Counted from the stretch's first letter, positions 1 through 8,436 are shown. The stretch: DNA of 64,000 nucleotides from Chryseobacterium echinoideorum (GCF_007474535.1 NZ_VKNW01000003.1:1-64000), one strand, 5' to 3'. Numbers and translations: made by a program. The notes: generated by a model from the letters alone, not told the origin.

Positions 1-2050
1 TTATTGTTGCAGAACCGTTAGATCCGCCGTTACAGCTTACATTGTTCTGAGAAACTGTTGCAGATAATGCTGTTGGCTGAGTTACCGTTGCGTTCACGGT
101 TCCGGTACATCCGTTTGCATCAGTGATGGTTACGGTATACGTTCCTGCTGCCAATCCTGTTCTGTCTTCAGTCGTGATGCCGCCACCCCAGTTGAATGTA
201 TAAGGTGCAGTCCCACCTGTCGGGGTTAAATTAATTGCTCCGGTTGAACCGCCGTTACAAGCTACGTTCGTTACCACTGTAGTTCCTGAAACGGATGTGG
301 CTGGTTGAGTTACCGTGGCGTTCACCGTTCCGGTACATCCATTAGCATCTGTGATGGTTACGGTATACGTTCCTGCCGATAAGCCTGTGCGGTCTTCAGT
401 CGTGATTCCACCACCCCAGTTGAATGTATAAGGTGCCGTTCCGCCTGTCGGAGTTAAATTGATTGCTCCGGTTGAACCGCCGTTACAAGCTACATTCGTT
501 ACCACTGTAGTTCCTGAAACGGATGTGGCTGGTTGCGTTACCGTGGCGTTTACCGTTCCGGTACATCCGTTTGCATCTGTGATGGTTACAGTATACGTTC
601 CTGCCGATAATCCTGTGCGGTCTTCAGTGGTGATGCCGCCACCCCAATTGAATGTATAAGGTGCAGTCCCACCTGTCGGGGTTAAATTAATTGCTCCGGT
701 TGAACCGCCGTTACAAGCTACATTCGTTACCACTGTAGTTCCTGAAACGGATGTGGCTGGTTGCGTTACCGTGGCGTTTACCGTTCCGGTACATCCGTTT
801 GCATCAGTGATGGTTACGGTATACGTTCCTGATGATAATCCTGTGCGGTCTTCAGTCGTGATGCCGCCACCCCAGTTGAATGTATAAGGTGCAGTCCCAC
901 CTGTCGGAGTTAAATTAATCGCTCCGGTTGAGCCACCGTTACAGGCTACATTCGTTACCACTGTCGTTCCTGAAATATTAGTTACAGTTAAAGAAGCAGA
1001 ATTTGATGTTGCTGATCCTGATGAATTAGAGGCAACGCAACGGTATTGATATCCATTCATTGCAGGAATTACTCCTGTAATGGTAAGTGTATTTGTAGTA
1101 ACTCCGGAAAAGGGAGCTGTATTAGATAAAGCTGTAAATCCACTTCCTGAATTTTGATACCATTGATAAGAAGTTGCTCCTGTAGCGGTCACAGAAAATG
1201 ATGTCGTTGCATTCGCACATGTCGTCTTATTAATCGGTTGCGAATTTATAATCGGTGCTCCTCCTAAAAATTGACATCCCGAATACAACCCTAAAGATGC
1301 ATTATCAAGTATCCAGTTTGAAGTATTCATAACAGCTGTACGAATACCCGAAACATTCGCAGCTGGTACACCATTACAATTAAACTTAGCTGCAGAGGCT
1401 GTAAGATTTCCCGAAAACGGTCCCGTATAAAAGGCATTTGTTCCACCCGTAAGACCTGGTGGCATTAACGATGCATTGGGATTAGGAAACGGAGATCCGA
1501 CATTCCAGCCTGCTGTAGTAGTTGAAGCAGTATAAAAATAGTTAATTCCTGCAAGAAAGGTTACGCCTGTTCCTGTAACACTTCCACTACCACCTTGAAA
1601 TGCTATAATCTGATCACCAACATTAGATAATGATAGTCCATTTGTAGATGTACCCTCTGTACGAACCACCGTACCATTAGATGTAGAAGCAGCTGTAATA
1701 GGATTATAAGTTGAGGCCGCCAAACCTAAAATATACACTTCGGTACCTGCAGGAATAGCAGTTGAACTTGTCCACGTAATAGTAGATTCAGTGCTTCCTG
1801 CATTTTGCCATCCAGACCCATTGTATCCTCTGTCTGTAAAGCTTATAGATGTTCCACTGGATATGGGAACAAGCAAAACAAAAGAAAAACCATCTCCTAC
1901 ACTTGACAGAGGTGTAGAATCATAACTTGTAAATGCTATATCTCCCGCAGCCATTGATGTCTGTGCATTGGCAAGATAACCAAGCAAAAATATACCTGCT
2001 GAAAGCACAATTTTTGCTGTTTTTTTTAATTTAAAATAAATATGTTTCAT
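1..2050 (-). CDS. Secreted SprB-repeat adhesin-like protein, N-terminal part, runs off the left edge
   Basis: The frame is open from an ATG at 2048-2050 to the window edge, about 683 codons with no stop. It starts with a signal peptide (basic start, hydrophobic core, cleavage near ANA-Q at about residue 30). Next is a beta-rich region (about 33-230) beginning GDIAFTSYDS, then an Ig-like domain (about 265-357, with the YQWYQ and YRCVAS strands). After that come tandem 76-residue units, each with ACNGGSTGAINLTPTGGT, a WGGG turn and YTVTITDANGC. These match the SprB repeat family; in Flavobacterium johnsoniae SprB is the mobile gliding adhesin exported by T9SS. The C-terminus, where a T9SS tail would be, lies outside the window. 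The ATG is only 5 bp after the stop of the formyltransferase gene, so co-translation is likely. A surface adhesin role is inferred. Confidence 0.85.
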   Translation of the reverse strand, partial: MKHIYFKLKKTAKIVLSAGIFLLGYLANAQTSMAAGDIAFTSYDSTPLSSVGDGFSFVLLVPISSGTSISFTDRGYNGSGWQNAGSTESTITWTSSTAIPAGTEVYILGLAASTYNPITAASTSNGTVVRTEGTSTNGLSLSNVGDQIIAFQGGSGSVTGTGVTFLAGINYFYTASTTTAGWNVGSPFPNPNASLMPPGLTGGTNAFYTGPFSGNLTASAAKFNCNGVPAANVSGIRTAVMNTSNWILDNASLGLYSGCQFLGGAPIINSQPINKTTCANATTSFSVTATGATSYQWYQNSGSGFTALSNTAPFSGVTTNTLTITGVIPAMNGYQYRCVASNSSGSATSNSASLTVTNISGTTVVTNVACNGGSTGAINLTPTGGTAPYTFNWGGGITTEDRTGLSSGTYTVTITDANGCTGTVNATVTQPATSVSGTTVVTNVACNGGSTGAINLTPTGGTAPYTFNWGGGITTEDRTGLSAGTYTVTITDANGCTGTVNATVTQPATSVSGTTVVTNVACNGGSTGAINLTPTGGTAPYTFNWGGGITTEDRTGLSAGTYTVTITDANGCTGTVNATVTQPATSVSGTTVVTNVACNGGSTGAINLTPTGGTAPYTFNWGGGITTEDRTGLAAGTYTVTITDANGCTGTVNATVTQPTALSATVSQNNVSCNGGSNGSATI
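9..975 (-). repeat. Tandem 228-bp coding repeats (76 residues each)
   Basis: The same block (gctccggttgaaccgcc and variants) starts at 237, 465, 693 and 921, an exact 228-bp period, with a more diverged unit entering from the left edge. The copies are nearly identical at DNA level, differing mostly at silent positions. They encode SprB-type repeats in the adhesin gene. The near identity suggests recent duplication or gene conversion and makes assembly collapse or copy-number change possible. Confidence 0.9.
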
Positions 2051-2055
2051 ATTAA

Positions 2056-3000
2056 TTAATTTTCAGATTTTAAACTGACAAAACTGCTCCCTTTTTTTAC
2101 ACCAAAAGAAAGCAGCTTGTACCCACTCATAAATCCTTCATCTGTATAGATAATATCAACCCGAAGATGAGTTTCATTATTACATTTCACAATTAATCCG
2201 TTTTTTTCGTCTAATGTGATGATTGTTCCCGGCGGATGCGACTGATCTGTTTCATGATTGACGACTGTTGCTTCAACCACTCTTATATTCCATCCGTTCC
2301 ATTGGGTATATGCACCTTTATTCCAGGGATTACATGCTCTTGATAAAGACTCAATAGTTCGTGCATCGCTTTTATTCCAAGAAATACACACATCATCAAG
2401 TCCAGGTTTTTTATAATATCTCGCTTTTGTTTCGTCCTGCTCCTGACCTACCTTATTACTCTGAAGAGAATTTAAAAGCTCAGGCAAAATACCGGATCCC
2501 AACCATGCCAGATTCGTACAAAGTGTACCGTGTGTGATACCATTAGTCAGCGGTATGGTTTTTTTTAAAATAATTGTTCCTGTATCAATCTTATTTTCAA
2601 TATGATGAACGGTAATTCCTGTTTCTCCAGCTCCGCTTCGTATTGATTCAAAAACAGGATCCGCTCCGCGCATTTCAGGTAAAAGTCCATAATGAAAATT
2701 GTAGAATTTTTTCGGATATTTATTTAAAATCATATCAGGTATTTTCCATGGAAATGTCATTGTAAAAACATACTGAGCGTCATAACGAGTCACAAATTCA
2801 TCAATTTTATCAAAGAGATTTTCCTTTTGAATCATTATGAAAGGTATTTGTGATTGTTTCTCAAGCATCATACAAAAATCTATTACATCTGAGTTATCAA
2901 CAGGCACCCCTACTGCACACAGTTTTCCTTGCGAATACAAAGTCTGTAAAGCGGGAATTGCCATCCTGTTGTTACACAAAACTGCTACTTTTGCCATCAT
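2056..3000 (-). CDS. Formyltransferase family protein (methionyl-tRNA formyltransferase-like fold)
   Basis: The 314-residue protein has an N-terminal formyltransferase domain. The catalytic signature is visible: NFHYGLLPEMRGADP gives the Asn-x-His and LLP elements, and GITVHHIENKIDTG gives the catalytic Asp. A C-terminal part resembles the FMT C domain (PPGTIITLDEKNGLIVKC, then a region ending in LLSFGVKKGSSF). It would move a formyl group from 10-formyl-tetrahydrofolate to an amine. It is diverged and sits in an accessory cassette, so it is probably not the housekeeping Fmt. A sugar or peptide amine is a plausible acceptor, but that is inference. It starts 1 bp after the upstream stop. Either of two adjacent ATGs (2998-3000 or 2995-2997) could be used. 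Confidence 0.8.
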   Translation of the reverse strand: MMAKVAVLCNNRMAIPALQTLYSQGKLCAVGVPVDNSDVIDFCMMLEKQSQIPFIMIQKENLFDKIDEFVTRYDAQYVFTMTFPWKIPDMILNKYPKKFYNFHYGLLPEMRGADPVFESIRSGAGETGITVHHIENKIDTGTIILKKTIPLTNGITHGTLCTNLAWLGSGILPELLNSLQSNKVGQEQDETKARYYKKPGLDDVCISWNKSDARTIESLSRACNPWNKGAYTQWNGWNIRVVEATVVNHETDQSHPPGTIITLDEKNGLIVKCNNETHLRVDIIYTDEGFMSGYKLLSFGVKKGSSFVSLKSEN

Positions 3001-3001
3001 T

Positions 3002-4123
3002 TTATGATTCTAAACAGGCATAAGCATTAAGCCAGGTGTTTGCTTCAATACTTTGCACAAATTTGATGTCATTATTGAGGGTCTCTCGCTCATATTCAGT
3101 TACAGAAGACGGTTCTATATCCTTCAGCATACAGTTTTCAGTATTTTGATCTTGGGTAACAGTTGCAAGATAAACCTGTGCTTCCGTAAATCTGTTTTCA
3201 GGATTCATCCATACCTTTCCTCGAGGAGAATCAATAATAACATTATCAAAATCAGTATTTCCTTTTTCTATAAATAATGCAGCTTCCCAGCCTAAAAGAG
3301 AAAAAAGATTTGCTTTTCCGTCTTTAATACTGTTCATAGTACTAACAAAAATTTCGTTTTGATGAATATTCAGATGATGTGACCACGCTACTGCCGAGCT
3401 GAAATCAGTTCCGGGATACGGAATTTTAGACAGCCATGTTTCATCAGAAGTAAATCCGGTTACATACACTTTCTGACCGCTGATCGTATCTTTGCTTTCT
3501 GTAAAGAAATCTTCTGCCATATCTCCGCAAAAAGTTGCCAGTACTGCAGTTTCTCTCTGCTCCTGAAGATAATTGTAAAGCGGAGCAAGAGTGAAATCTG
3601 ATCGCTTCAAGGGCGTAATATGATTAAAAACAATCTCCCCTCCTTTTTCCTCTACCGCTGCAGGATACACATACGATGGACGATAACCGGCATCATAAAA
3701 AGAACAGGTAAACGCAAACTTCCTATATCCGTCTTCAAAAGCCTTATTAACCACTACTCTTGCGCACAGACAGCCTTGCAATGAAATAAAATAAGCATTT
3801 GAAAGCCTTCCATGAAAATTAGGAAAATGGTATCCCGTATCTAAAACCAATAAAGTTTTTCCTGAGCTTTCAAAAAGACTGTGTATAAATTCTGCTGCCA
3901 GAGGATTGATGTAGCCAATAATTATATCAGCTCCATCCAATAAGAACTGTTCACAGCGTTCGTATATTTCTTCATGCTTTGCTGCAACTCCGATGCCTGC
4001 AGAAACTATTTCATGTTTGCCTTCCAGACCGATATGTTTCAATCCTTGTTTAAAACCATCCATAATATCAAAAGACATGGAAGGATAAATAACCGATTTT
4101 GGTAAAAGTAAAGCTATTTTCAT
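3002..4123 (-). CDS. Cytosolic periplasmic-binding-fold protein (ABC substrate-binding-like, no signal peptide)
   Basis: The protein starts MKIALLLPKS and shows the two-lobe pattern of type I periplasmic binding proteins: an N-lobe with DGADIIIGYINPLAAEF and a C-lobe with VYVTGFTSDETWLSKI. It resembles branched-chain amino acid or BMP-type binding proteins. There is no signal peptide or lipobox, so it probably stays in the cytoplasm as a sensor, scaffold or enzyme partner. The frame is open to 4207, but the longer start would overlap the upstream gene and swallow a hairpin. The ATG at 4121-4123 gives a clean start at the canonical first beta strand. It is 1 bp upstream of the formyltransferase, which argues for a joint role. 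Ligand unknown. Confidence 0.65.
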   Translation of the reverse strand: MKIALLLPKSVIYPSMSFDIMDGFKQGLKHIGLEGKHEIVSAGIGVAAKHEEIYERCEQFLLDGADIIIGYINPLAAEFIHSLFESSGKTLLVLDTGYHFPNFHGRLSNAYFISLQGCLCARVVVNKAFEDGYRKFAFTCSFYDAGYRPSYVYPAAVEEKGGEIVFNHITPLKRSDFTLAPLYNYLQEQRETAVLATFCGDMAEDFFTESKDTISGQKVYVTGFTSDETWLSKIPYPGTDFSSAVAWSHHLNIHQNEIFVSTMNSIKDGKANLFSLLGWEAALFIEKGNTDFDNVIIDSPRGKVWMNPENRFTEAQVYLATVTQDQNTENCMLKDIEPSSVTEYERETLNNDIKFVQSIEANTWLNAYACLES

Positions 4124-4133
4124 TTTTTTAATA

Positions 4134-4161
4134 AAGCCTCTAACAGATTTGCTAGAGGCTT
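4134..4161 (-). terminator. Hairpin after the tail-collar genes
   Basis: A perfect 9-bp stem (aagcctcta at 4134-4142, tagaggctt at 4153-4161) with a 10-nt loop follows the third collar gene on the minus strand. The T-rich tail is weak, so it may stop transcription only partly, lowering expression of the three downstream genes relative to the collar genes. Confidence 0.55.
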
Positions 4162-4173
4162 GGTATATAATTG

Positions 4174-4716
4174 TTAACTTCTTGAAGGGAATATTCCCAT
4201 GGTACAAATAATGTAATTCATTCCTAAATAAGGCTGCTGATTATTAATCGGCTGAGTCTGTCCTGCCACACTTAGATTAAATGCATTTGCTATAGGTTTC
4301 AGCGTACTGTCGGCTTCCTCAGTAGAGTATAAACCCTGTACCGAAGCCAGCGTATTATTGGTAGGAGAGCCAGTGTCTCCTCCCTCTGAAAAAGTTTTAA
4401 TAGAAACATTTTCTCCAATTGGCAAATGGGTATGCATTGGCATGTTTTGTATTGTACACGTTACTGTCGGCTGTCCCGAAACCTGTCCAAGTTGAAAACT
4501 CTTGACACCCGCTGCTAGACCTGTTCCCATAGGCATTCTTCCTGCAAAATTTGGCAGCATGAATGTCGTTCTGCCATCACCGCCGTACATGGTTCCTAAA
4601 AGTGCAAATAATGCCTGATTAGTATTGATAGCTAGTGTCTGACCCTGACAAAAAGCCCAATATTTAGGAGCAAAATTTCCGGCAAAAAGTCTTATTTCTG
4701 ACATTGTTCCTTCCAT
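4174..4716 (-). CDS. Phage tail collar domain protein (MdpB-like), paralog 3 of 3
   Basis: The 180-residue protein begins MEGTMSEIRLFAGNFAPKYW, the signature start of the tail-collar / microcystin-dependent protein (MdpB) family. It continues with the GTMYGGDGRTTFMLPNFAGR collar motif and QMPMHTH-like histidines (QNMPMHTH), and ends NYIICTMGIFPSRS. Homology to its two upstream neighbours fixes the first Met as the start. These proteins share a domain with phage short-tail and collar proteins but stand here without any phage genes. Role unknown; a trimeric surface or secreted structure is a guess. It lacks a signal peptide. Confidence 0.85.
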   Translation of the reverse strand: MEGTMSEIRLFAGNFAPKYWAFCQGQTLAINTNQALFALLGTMYGGDGRTTFMLPNFAGRMPMGTGLAAGVKSFQLGQVSGQPTVTCTIQNMPMHTHLPIGENVSIKTFSEGGDTGSPTNNTLASVQGLYSTEEADSTLKPIANAFNLSVAGQTQPINNQQPYLGMNYIICTMGIFPSRS

Positions 4717-4749
4717 AATGGTTTGTTTTTTTGATTTGTAGTATTAAGA

Positions 4750-5289
4750 TTAGTTTCTGCTTGGATAAATTCCCTCAAGACAAATGATGTAATTGGTTAC
4801 CATAATTGGCTGTACAATTCCAAAAGGTAAATTACCCCCTGTAGGACTTAAAGTACCGGAATTAGCAGCTGGTGCAATAAAAGTATCCGGAGCATCTGTA
4901 GAGTATGCACCCTGTAACCCTGCCAGGATTGCTCCTTGAGAAGAACCAGAATTACCTCCCTCAGAAAAAGAAGGAAATGTAATCGTAGCGTTAGCTGTGT
5001 GCGTATGAGCCGGCATTTGGGAAGTTGTCATGACAACAGTCTCATTACCACCTTTCTGTCCCAAAGAAATATTGGACAACCCATTTCCTTGTCCGGTTCC
5101 CACAGCCACTCTGCCACGAAGATCGGGAACATTGAAGTAAGTCTGATCATTTCCTCCAAAAACACTTCCTAATATGCTGTATGCAGCATTGTACTCTGCA
5201 ATACTATATTGATTTCCGTTACAAAAAACCCATCCGCGTGGAGCAAAATTTCCGGCAAATAAACGAATCTCTCCTATATAACCTTCCAT
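4750..5289 (-). CDS. Phage tail collar domain protein (MdpB-like), paralog 2 of 3
   Basis: The 179-residue protein starts MEGYIGEIRLFAGNFAPRGW and has the collar core GSVFGGNDQTYFNVPDLRGR, the histidine element SQMPAHTHTAN and the ending NYIICLEGIYPSRN. It is clearly paralogous to the genes on both sides, but the mid-to-C-terminal part (SEGGNSGSSQGAILAGLQGAYST) has diverged. This pattern suggests three subunits of one assembly rather than redundant copies. It lies 33 bp upstream of the next collar gene in the same transcription unit. No signal peptide. Confidence 0.85.
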   Translation of the reverse strand: MEGYIGEIRLFAGNFAPRGWVFCNGNQYSIAEYNAAYSILGSVFGGNDQTYFNVPDLRGRVAVGTGQGNGLSNISLGQKGGNETVVMTTSQMPAHTHTANATITFPSFSEGGNSGSSQGAILAGLQGAYSTDAPDTFIAPAANSGTLSPTGGNLPFGIVQPIMVTNYIICLEGIYPSRN

Positions 5290-5333
5290 AATATTTTGTT
5301 TTAATTGTTATTAGTTTATGAATAATTTAAAAT

Positions 5334-5873
5334 TTAGCTTCTCATAGGAAATTCACCATACATACAGATTACATAGTTCATCCCTATTGAAGGCTTGGTA
5401 ATATCCAGCGGGGCATTTCCACCGGCAATACCGACCTGCAAAGCAAGCGGAAATGCCTTTGTTGTTGAGTCGCTTTCCTCTGTACTGTACATCTTATCTT
5501 TCGATGCAAGAACATTTCCCGCAGGAGACCCTGAGTTCCCGCCTTCAGAAAATGCAGGAATCAAAATATTTCCGGTTACCGAGTGGGTATGTGAAGGGAG
5601 ATTTCCCGTATTGAGGGTTACAGAATTCACCCCTATCATTTCGCCCAATGCATAATATGACAATCCCGGTCCCTGACCCGCTCCCACAGCAGATCTGCCT
5701 GCAAGATTGGGCAGTCCGAATGTTGTTACACCATCTCCGCCGTAAGTTGTTCCCAAAATAGAAAACAAAGCAGTATTTGACCTTATTGCCATTAAGGATC
5801 CTGTGCAGTAAGCCCAGTTTCTGGGTGAAAAATTTGCAGCAAAAAGCCGGATTTCTCCAATTGTTCCGTCCAT
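5334..5873 (-). CDS. Phage tail collar domain protein (MdpB-like), paralog 1 of 3
   Basis: The 179-residue protein starts MDGTIGEIRLFAANFSPRNW, with the collar motif GTTYGGDGVTTFGLPNLAGR, the histidine motif LPSHTHSVTG and the ending NYVICMYGEFPMRS. It is the promoter-proximal gene of the cassette; 645 bp of non-coding DNA precede it. Family membership is clear from the conserved N-terminus and GGDG motif. Function is unknown in flavobacteria. In Microcystis an MdpB protein was described as changing in microcystin-deficient cells, which says little about its role here. Confidence 0.85.
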   Translation of the reverse strand: MDGTIGEIRLFAANFSPRNWAYCTGSLMAIRSNTALFSILGTTYGGDGVTTFGLPNLAGRSAVGAGQGPGLSYYALGEMIGVNSVTLNTGNLPSHTHSVTGNILIPAFSEGGNSGSPAGNVLASKDKMYSTEESDSTTKAFPLALQVGIAGGNAPLDITKPSIGMNYVICMYGEFPMRS

Positions 5874-6277
5874 AATTATTAGTTTTTAAGGATTAGTAAT
5901 TCAAAATCATTACGTTTTATAAAACATAACGATCTTATTTATTTTTATAGCAATGCTTTTAGTAATTATTTCTTAAAAATAAAGTACTATAAATCATCCA
6001 CGATGATTGCGGATTTGATTTTATATCGAAGTAAATATTGTAGATTAAAGTGACTTCACGGGTCGTGAGTAATGCACAAAATAAGAACTATTTCTAGAGT
6101 TTTCATATAAATTTGGTTATTTGGTTAAAGCTTGAAAAATCAACTGATGATCTTTTACAAATATAATATTATTTTTAATATATCACATACCACAGATTAA
6201 AATTAATGTGAAATTTATACAATACTGTTATTATGAACTATATTATCAATAATCTTTTGTAATCAACTTGTCTTATA

Positions 6278-6307
6278 CAAAAGTAACCTTATTCCGTTAA
6301 TTGGCAC
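6278..6307 (-). promoter_or_regulatory. Possible promoter of the tail-collar cassette
   Basis: On the minus strand TACTTTTG (6285-6278) fits the flavobacterial -7 box TAnnTTTG. At 19 bp upstream the -33 element is GTG instead of TTG. A poor -33 element next to a palindrome would fit activator dependence. The leader to the first collar ATG would be about 400 nt, which weakens the call. Confidence 0.35.
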
Positions 6308-6334
6308 TCCGTATTTTTACGGTTTTTTCCAATT
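6299..6334. promoter_or_regulatory. Nested palindrome upstream of the collar cassette
   Basis: An inner inverted repeat ccgta-tttt-tacgg (6309-6322) lies inside an outer one, aattgg (6299-6304) and ccaatt (6329-6334). Its centre lies about 43-45 bp upstream of the start expected from the -7 box at 6278-6285, where activators usually bind. Read on the plus strand it is followed by six Ts and could instead be a weak terminator. Confidence 0.4.
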
Positions 6335-6457
6335 CTATTTTAAGTGCATAATACTAGCTGGAGTAGTCCAAATTTCTATAGGGTTACTTTTTGAATTTAA
6401 AATAATAATTGTTTAAAATCAATAATAAGATGAATAACAAATGATCAAAAAGAGTTT

Positions 6458-6490
6458 AAAAAAATAAAAAACTGCCTTAGCAAGACAGTT
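6458..6490 (-). terminator. Rho-independent terminator of the endonuclease I gene
   Basis: The stem is aactgcctt (6470-6478) with aagacagtt (6482-6490), 9 bp with one G-T pair and a 3-nt loop. On the minus strand it is followed by a T-rich run (6458-6469). Confidence 0.85.
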
Positions 6491-6518
6491 TTAATAATGA
6501 ATTTACAGGATAAAAAAC

Positions 6519-8387
6519 TTATTTTTTTATCAACTGATAAACTTTACCATCTAAGTTTAGCAGAAAAATTCCTTTTGAAAGATTTTTTACAGAAATACTT
6601 TTCTTGTTTTTAAAAGGATTGATTTCGGAAACAAGTATTCTGCCTGATAAATCCAAAATCTGTGCAAGAGCAATCTTTTCCACATTATTACCTTTTACAA
6701 AAACACCATCATCAACAGGGTTTGGATACACTTTCCAACCATTTGATATAGCTGTAAGTGATTCTGCTGTAGATAAAGTTCCTAAATTCTGACAGTAATT
6801 GCTCGGATAAACATCCCACTCTGATATACTGAATGAAGTTGTTGGCTGACCAACGGTAGATTTTCGATATAAAGAAACATTACCTAAAACTGAAGAATTA
6901 TTGGTTCCCGGAATACCAATTGCATCCACAGTACTAGATTTATATCTTAGCTCAACATACTGACTTCCGGTATAAGTCATTTGCGGAGCAGCAGTAACAA
7001 ATTTTGCCTGAGTAATACTATAGCATGAAAAATTTGCCTCAGGATTTAATACTACAAAACTTTCATTGTTCTGAACGACTCCTTCCAACTCGTAAGGAGC
7101 CGGAAAATAATAATTGCTTCCACTCGGAAACTGTATAGATAACCTGTAGTCACTTAAATTTACAGGATGTCCTGTCCTATTGGTTATTTCTATTCCTTTA
7201 TTGTTAGAAGTTCCTTCAAGGTATTTTGTAACCATTAGATCTTTTGCATAAACATCGTTAGCTAAAGTTGTAACAGAGACTATGTTGCTATCCGGAGACA
7301 AAAGATAACCATTATCATAAGCTTTCACAGTGTAAGTATAAGCTGTGGAAGGAGTCAGGTGATCTGCACTGAATACAGTTTCCCTTGTAGAGCCTATTAA
7401 TGTTCCATTTTGATAAATTTTATAGCCTATAACATCAGAACTTGTACTTGGTGACCAACTCAGTGTGGTAAAATAAGCACTGTTTTGGGCTACATTTACA
7501 TTGGAAACAGCCTGCGGAGCAACTGCATCAGGAGTCTGTCCCCAAATTACATTGACCCATGACGGATTATCTATAAACGGATTTCTGTTTTTTTGAATAT
7601 TGTAAACCTTATTATTTCTGTCGATTTCTCTTTGAGAAACAGGATCCTGCTGATGCCACTGCAAAAGCATCGCAACATAAGCCGGATCAAAAGACCTTTC
7701 TTCAGTTCCGTCTAAAGGATTGGTATCTGAGGCGGGATTTGTATTATTATTAAAATTAAAAGTCGATAGTTTTCCTTCATATCGTACCGCAAAATAAAGC
7801 AAACTTCTGGCTACATCACCTTTAAACTCATCAATAGGCTCATAAACACGTCCTGTATAATCAACTCCGGGAATTGCACAATTTCCTATCCTTGAAGAAT
7901 TGGTAAATGTATAATATATTGTAGAACCTACTATTCCATAGGGATAATTGCTTCTTAACTGATTGATTCTCGCATCAGCAGGAATTACATAAAATAAATC
8001 CGAATACATGGGATAATTACTGTAAAAAGTGCTTTGCGGCATCATGTGTTCCCTATTCCATCCTAAACCTTCAGCACCAGAAGATCCTGTAATATTGGCT
8101 GTTGTATATTCATACGCATCGGGACCGGTAGGAATTTCAGAATAAATATCCAGTAAAATAGTTGTATTTGAGGTTGTGTGATCATAATAAATATCCAGAT
8201 CAGTCTGGTTATAATAATTGGTAAGATCTCCGTAATGCCAGTTAATATTTTTTGACGAAATAATATCATGCAGTTTAGATTTCAGGGCATATCCGGAAAG
8301 CCCAGCCGTTCCATCATAATAACCGGAAGGTATTTGAGCAGAAACAACAGCAGATAAAAAAAGGATAGAAAATAAAGTTTTTCGCAT
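6519..8387 (-). CDS. Secreted endonuclease I with fibronectin III, lamin-tail-like and T9SS sorting domains
   Basis: The 622-residue protein has a signal peptide (cleavage near VSA-Q18). The endonuclease I catalytic region covers about residues 25-285, with NREHMMPQSTF (111-121), DLFYVIPADARINQLRSNYP and the metal/His site inside them. A fibronectin type III domain follows (about 290-375), then a lamin-tail-like domain (about 380-500, GIEITNRTGHPVNLSDYRL). It ends with a type A T9SS sorting tail (YPNPVDDG, then LSKGIFLLNLDGKVYQLIKK). It should degrade extracellular DNA or RNA for nutrients or biofilm release, secreted through the T9SS and cleaved or anchored there. A monocistronic gene with its own promoter and terminator. 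Confidence 0.92.
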   Translation of the reverse strand: MRKTLFSILFLSAVVSAQIPSGYYDGTAGLSGYALKSKLHDIISSKNINWHYGDLTNYYNQTDLDIYYDHTTSNTTILLDIYSEIPTGPDAYEYTTANITGSSGAEGLGWNREHMMPQSTFYSNYPMYSDLFYVIPADARINQLRSNYPYGIVGSTIYYTFTNSSRIGNCAIPGVDYTGRVYEPIDEFKGDVARSLLYFAVRYEGKLSTFNFNNNTNPASDTNPLDGTEERSFDPAYVAMLLQWHQQDPVSQREIDRNNKVYNIQKNRNPFIDNPSWVNVIWGQTPDAVAPQAVSNVNVAQNSAYFTTLSWSPSTSSDVIGYKIYQNGTLIGSTRETVFSADHLTPSTAYTYTVKAYDNGYLLSPDSNIVSVTTLANDVYAKDLMVTKYLEGTSNNKGIEITNRTGHPVNLSDYRLSIQFPSGSNYYFPAPYELEGVVQNNESFVVLNPEANFSCYSITQAKFVTAAPQMTYTGSQYVELRYKSSTVDAIGIPGTNNSSVLGNVSLYRKSTVGQPTTSFSISEWDVYPSNYCQNLGTLSTAESLTAISNGWKVYPNPVDDGVFVKGNNVEKIALAQILDLSGRILVSEINPFKNKKSISVKNLSKGIFLLNLDGKVYQLIKK

Positions 8388-8436
8388 ATCAATAAAAATT
8401 GGACGGCTAAAATAGCTATTATATCTTTTAACTTTA

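Larger units (their letters stand above)
5874..6518. other. Long A+T-rich intergenic region upstream of the collar cassette
   Basis: I find no convincing gene in this gap. It holds a terminator for the endonuclease gene at its right end (6470-6490). On the minus strand it holds two boxes fitting TAnnTTTG (6158-6165 and 6278-6285) and a palindrome at 6299-6334. If transcription starts near 6271 the collar mRNA has a leader of about 400 nt. Confidence 0.6.

Noticed and set aside
459..659. 66-codon plus-strand frame within the SprB repeats
   Set aside because: It is antisense to the repeat-coding frame and recurs with the repeat period.
9..975. Tandem repeats as a CRISPR array
   Set aside because: Period 228 bp, no unique spacers, and the repeats encode an in-frame protein.
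4124..4207. Longer N-terminus of the binding-fold protein
   Set aside because: It overlaps the upstream collar gene and includes the hairpin at 4134-4161; the canonical fold starts at MKIALLLPKS.
4174..5873. Prophage remnant because of collar domains
   Set aside because: No capsid, portal, terminase, tail tube or integrase gene next to them; collar-only clusters occur outside phages.
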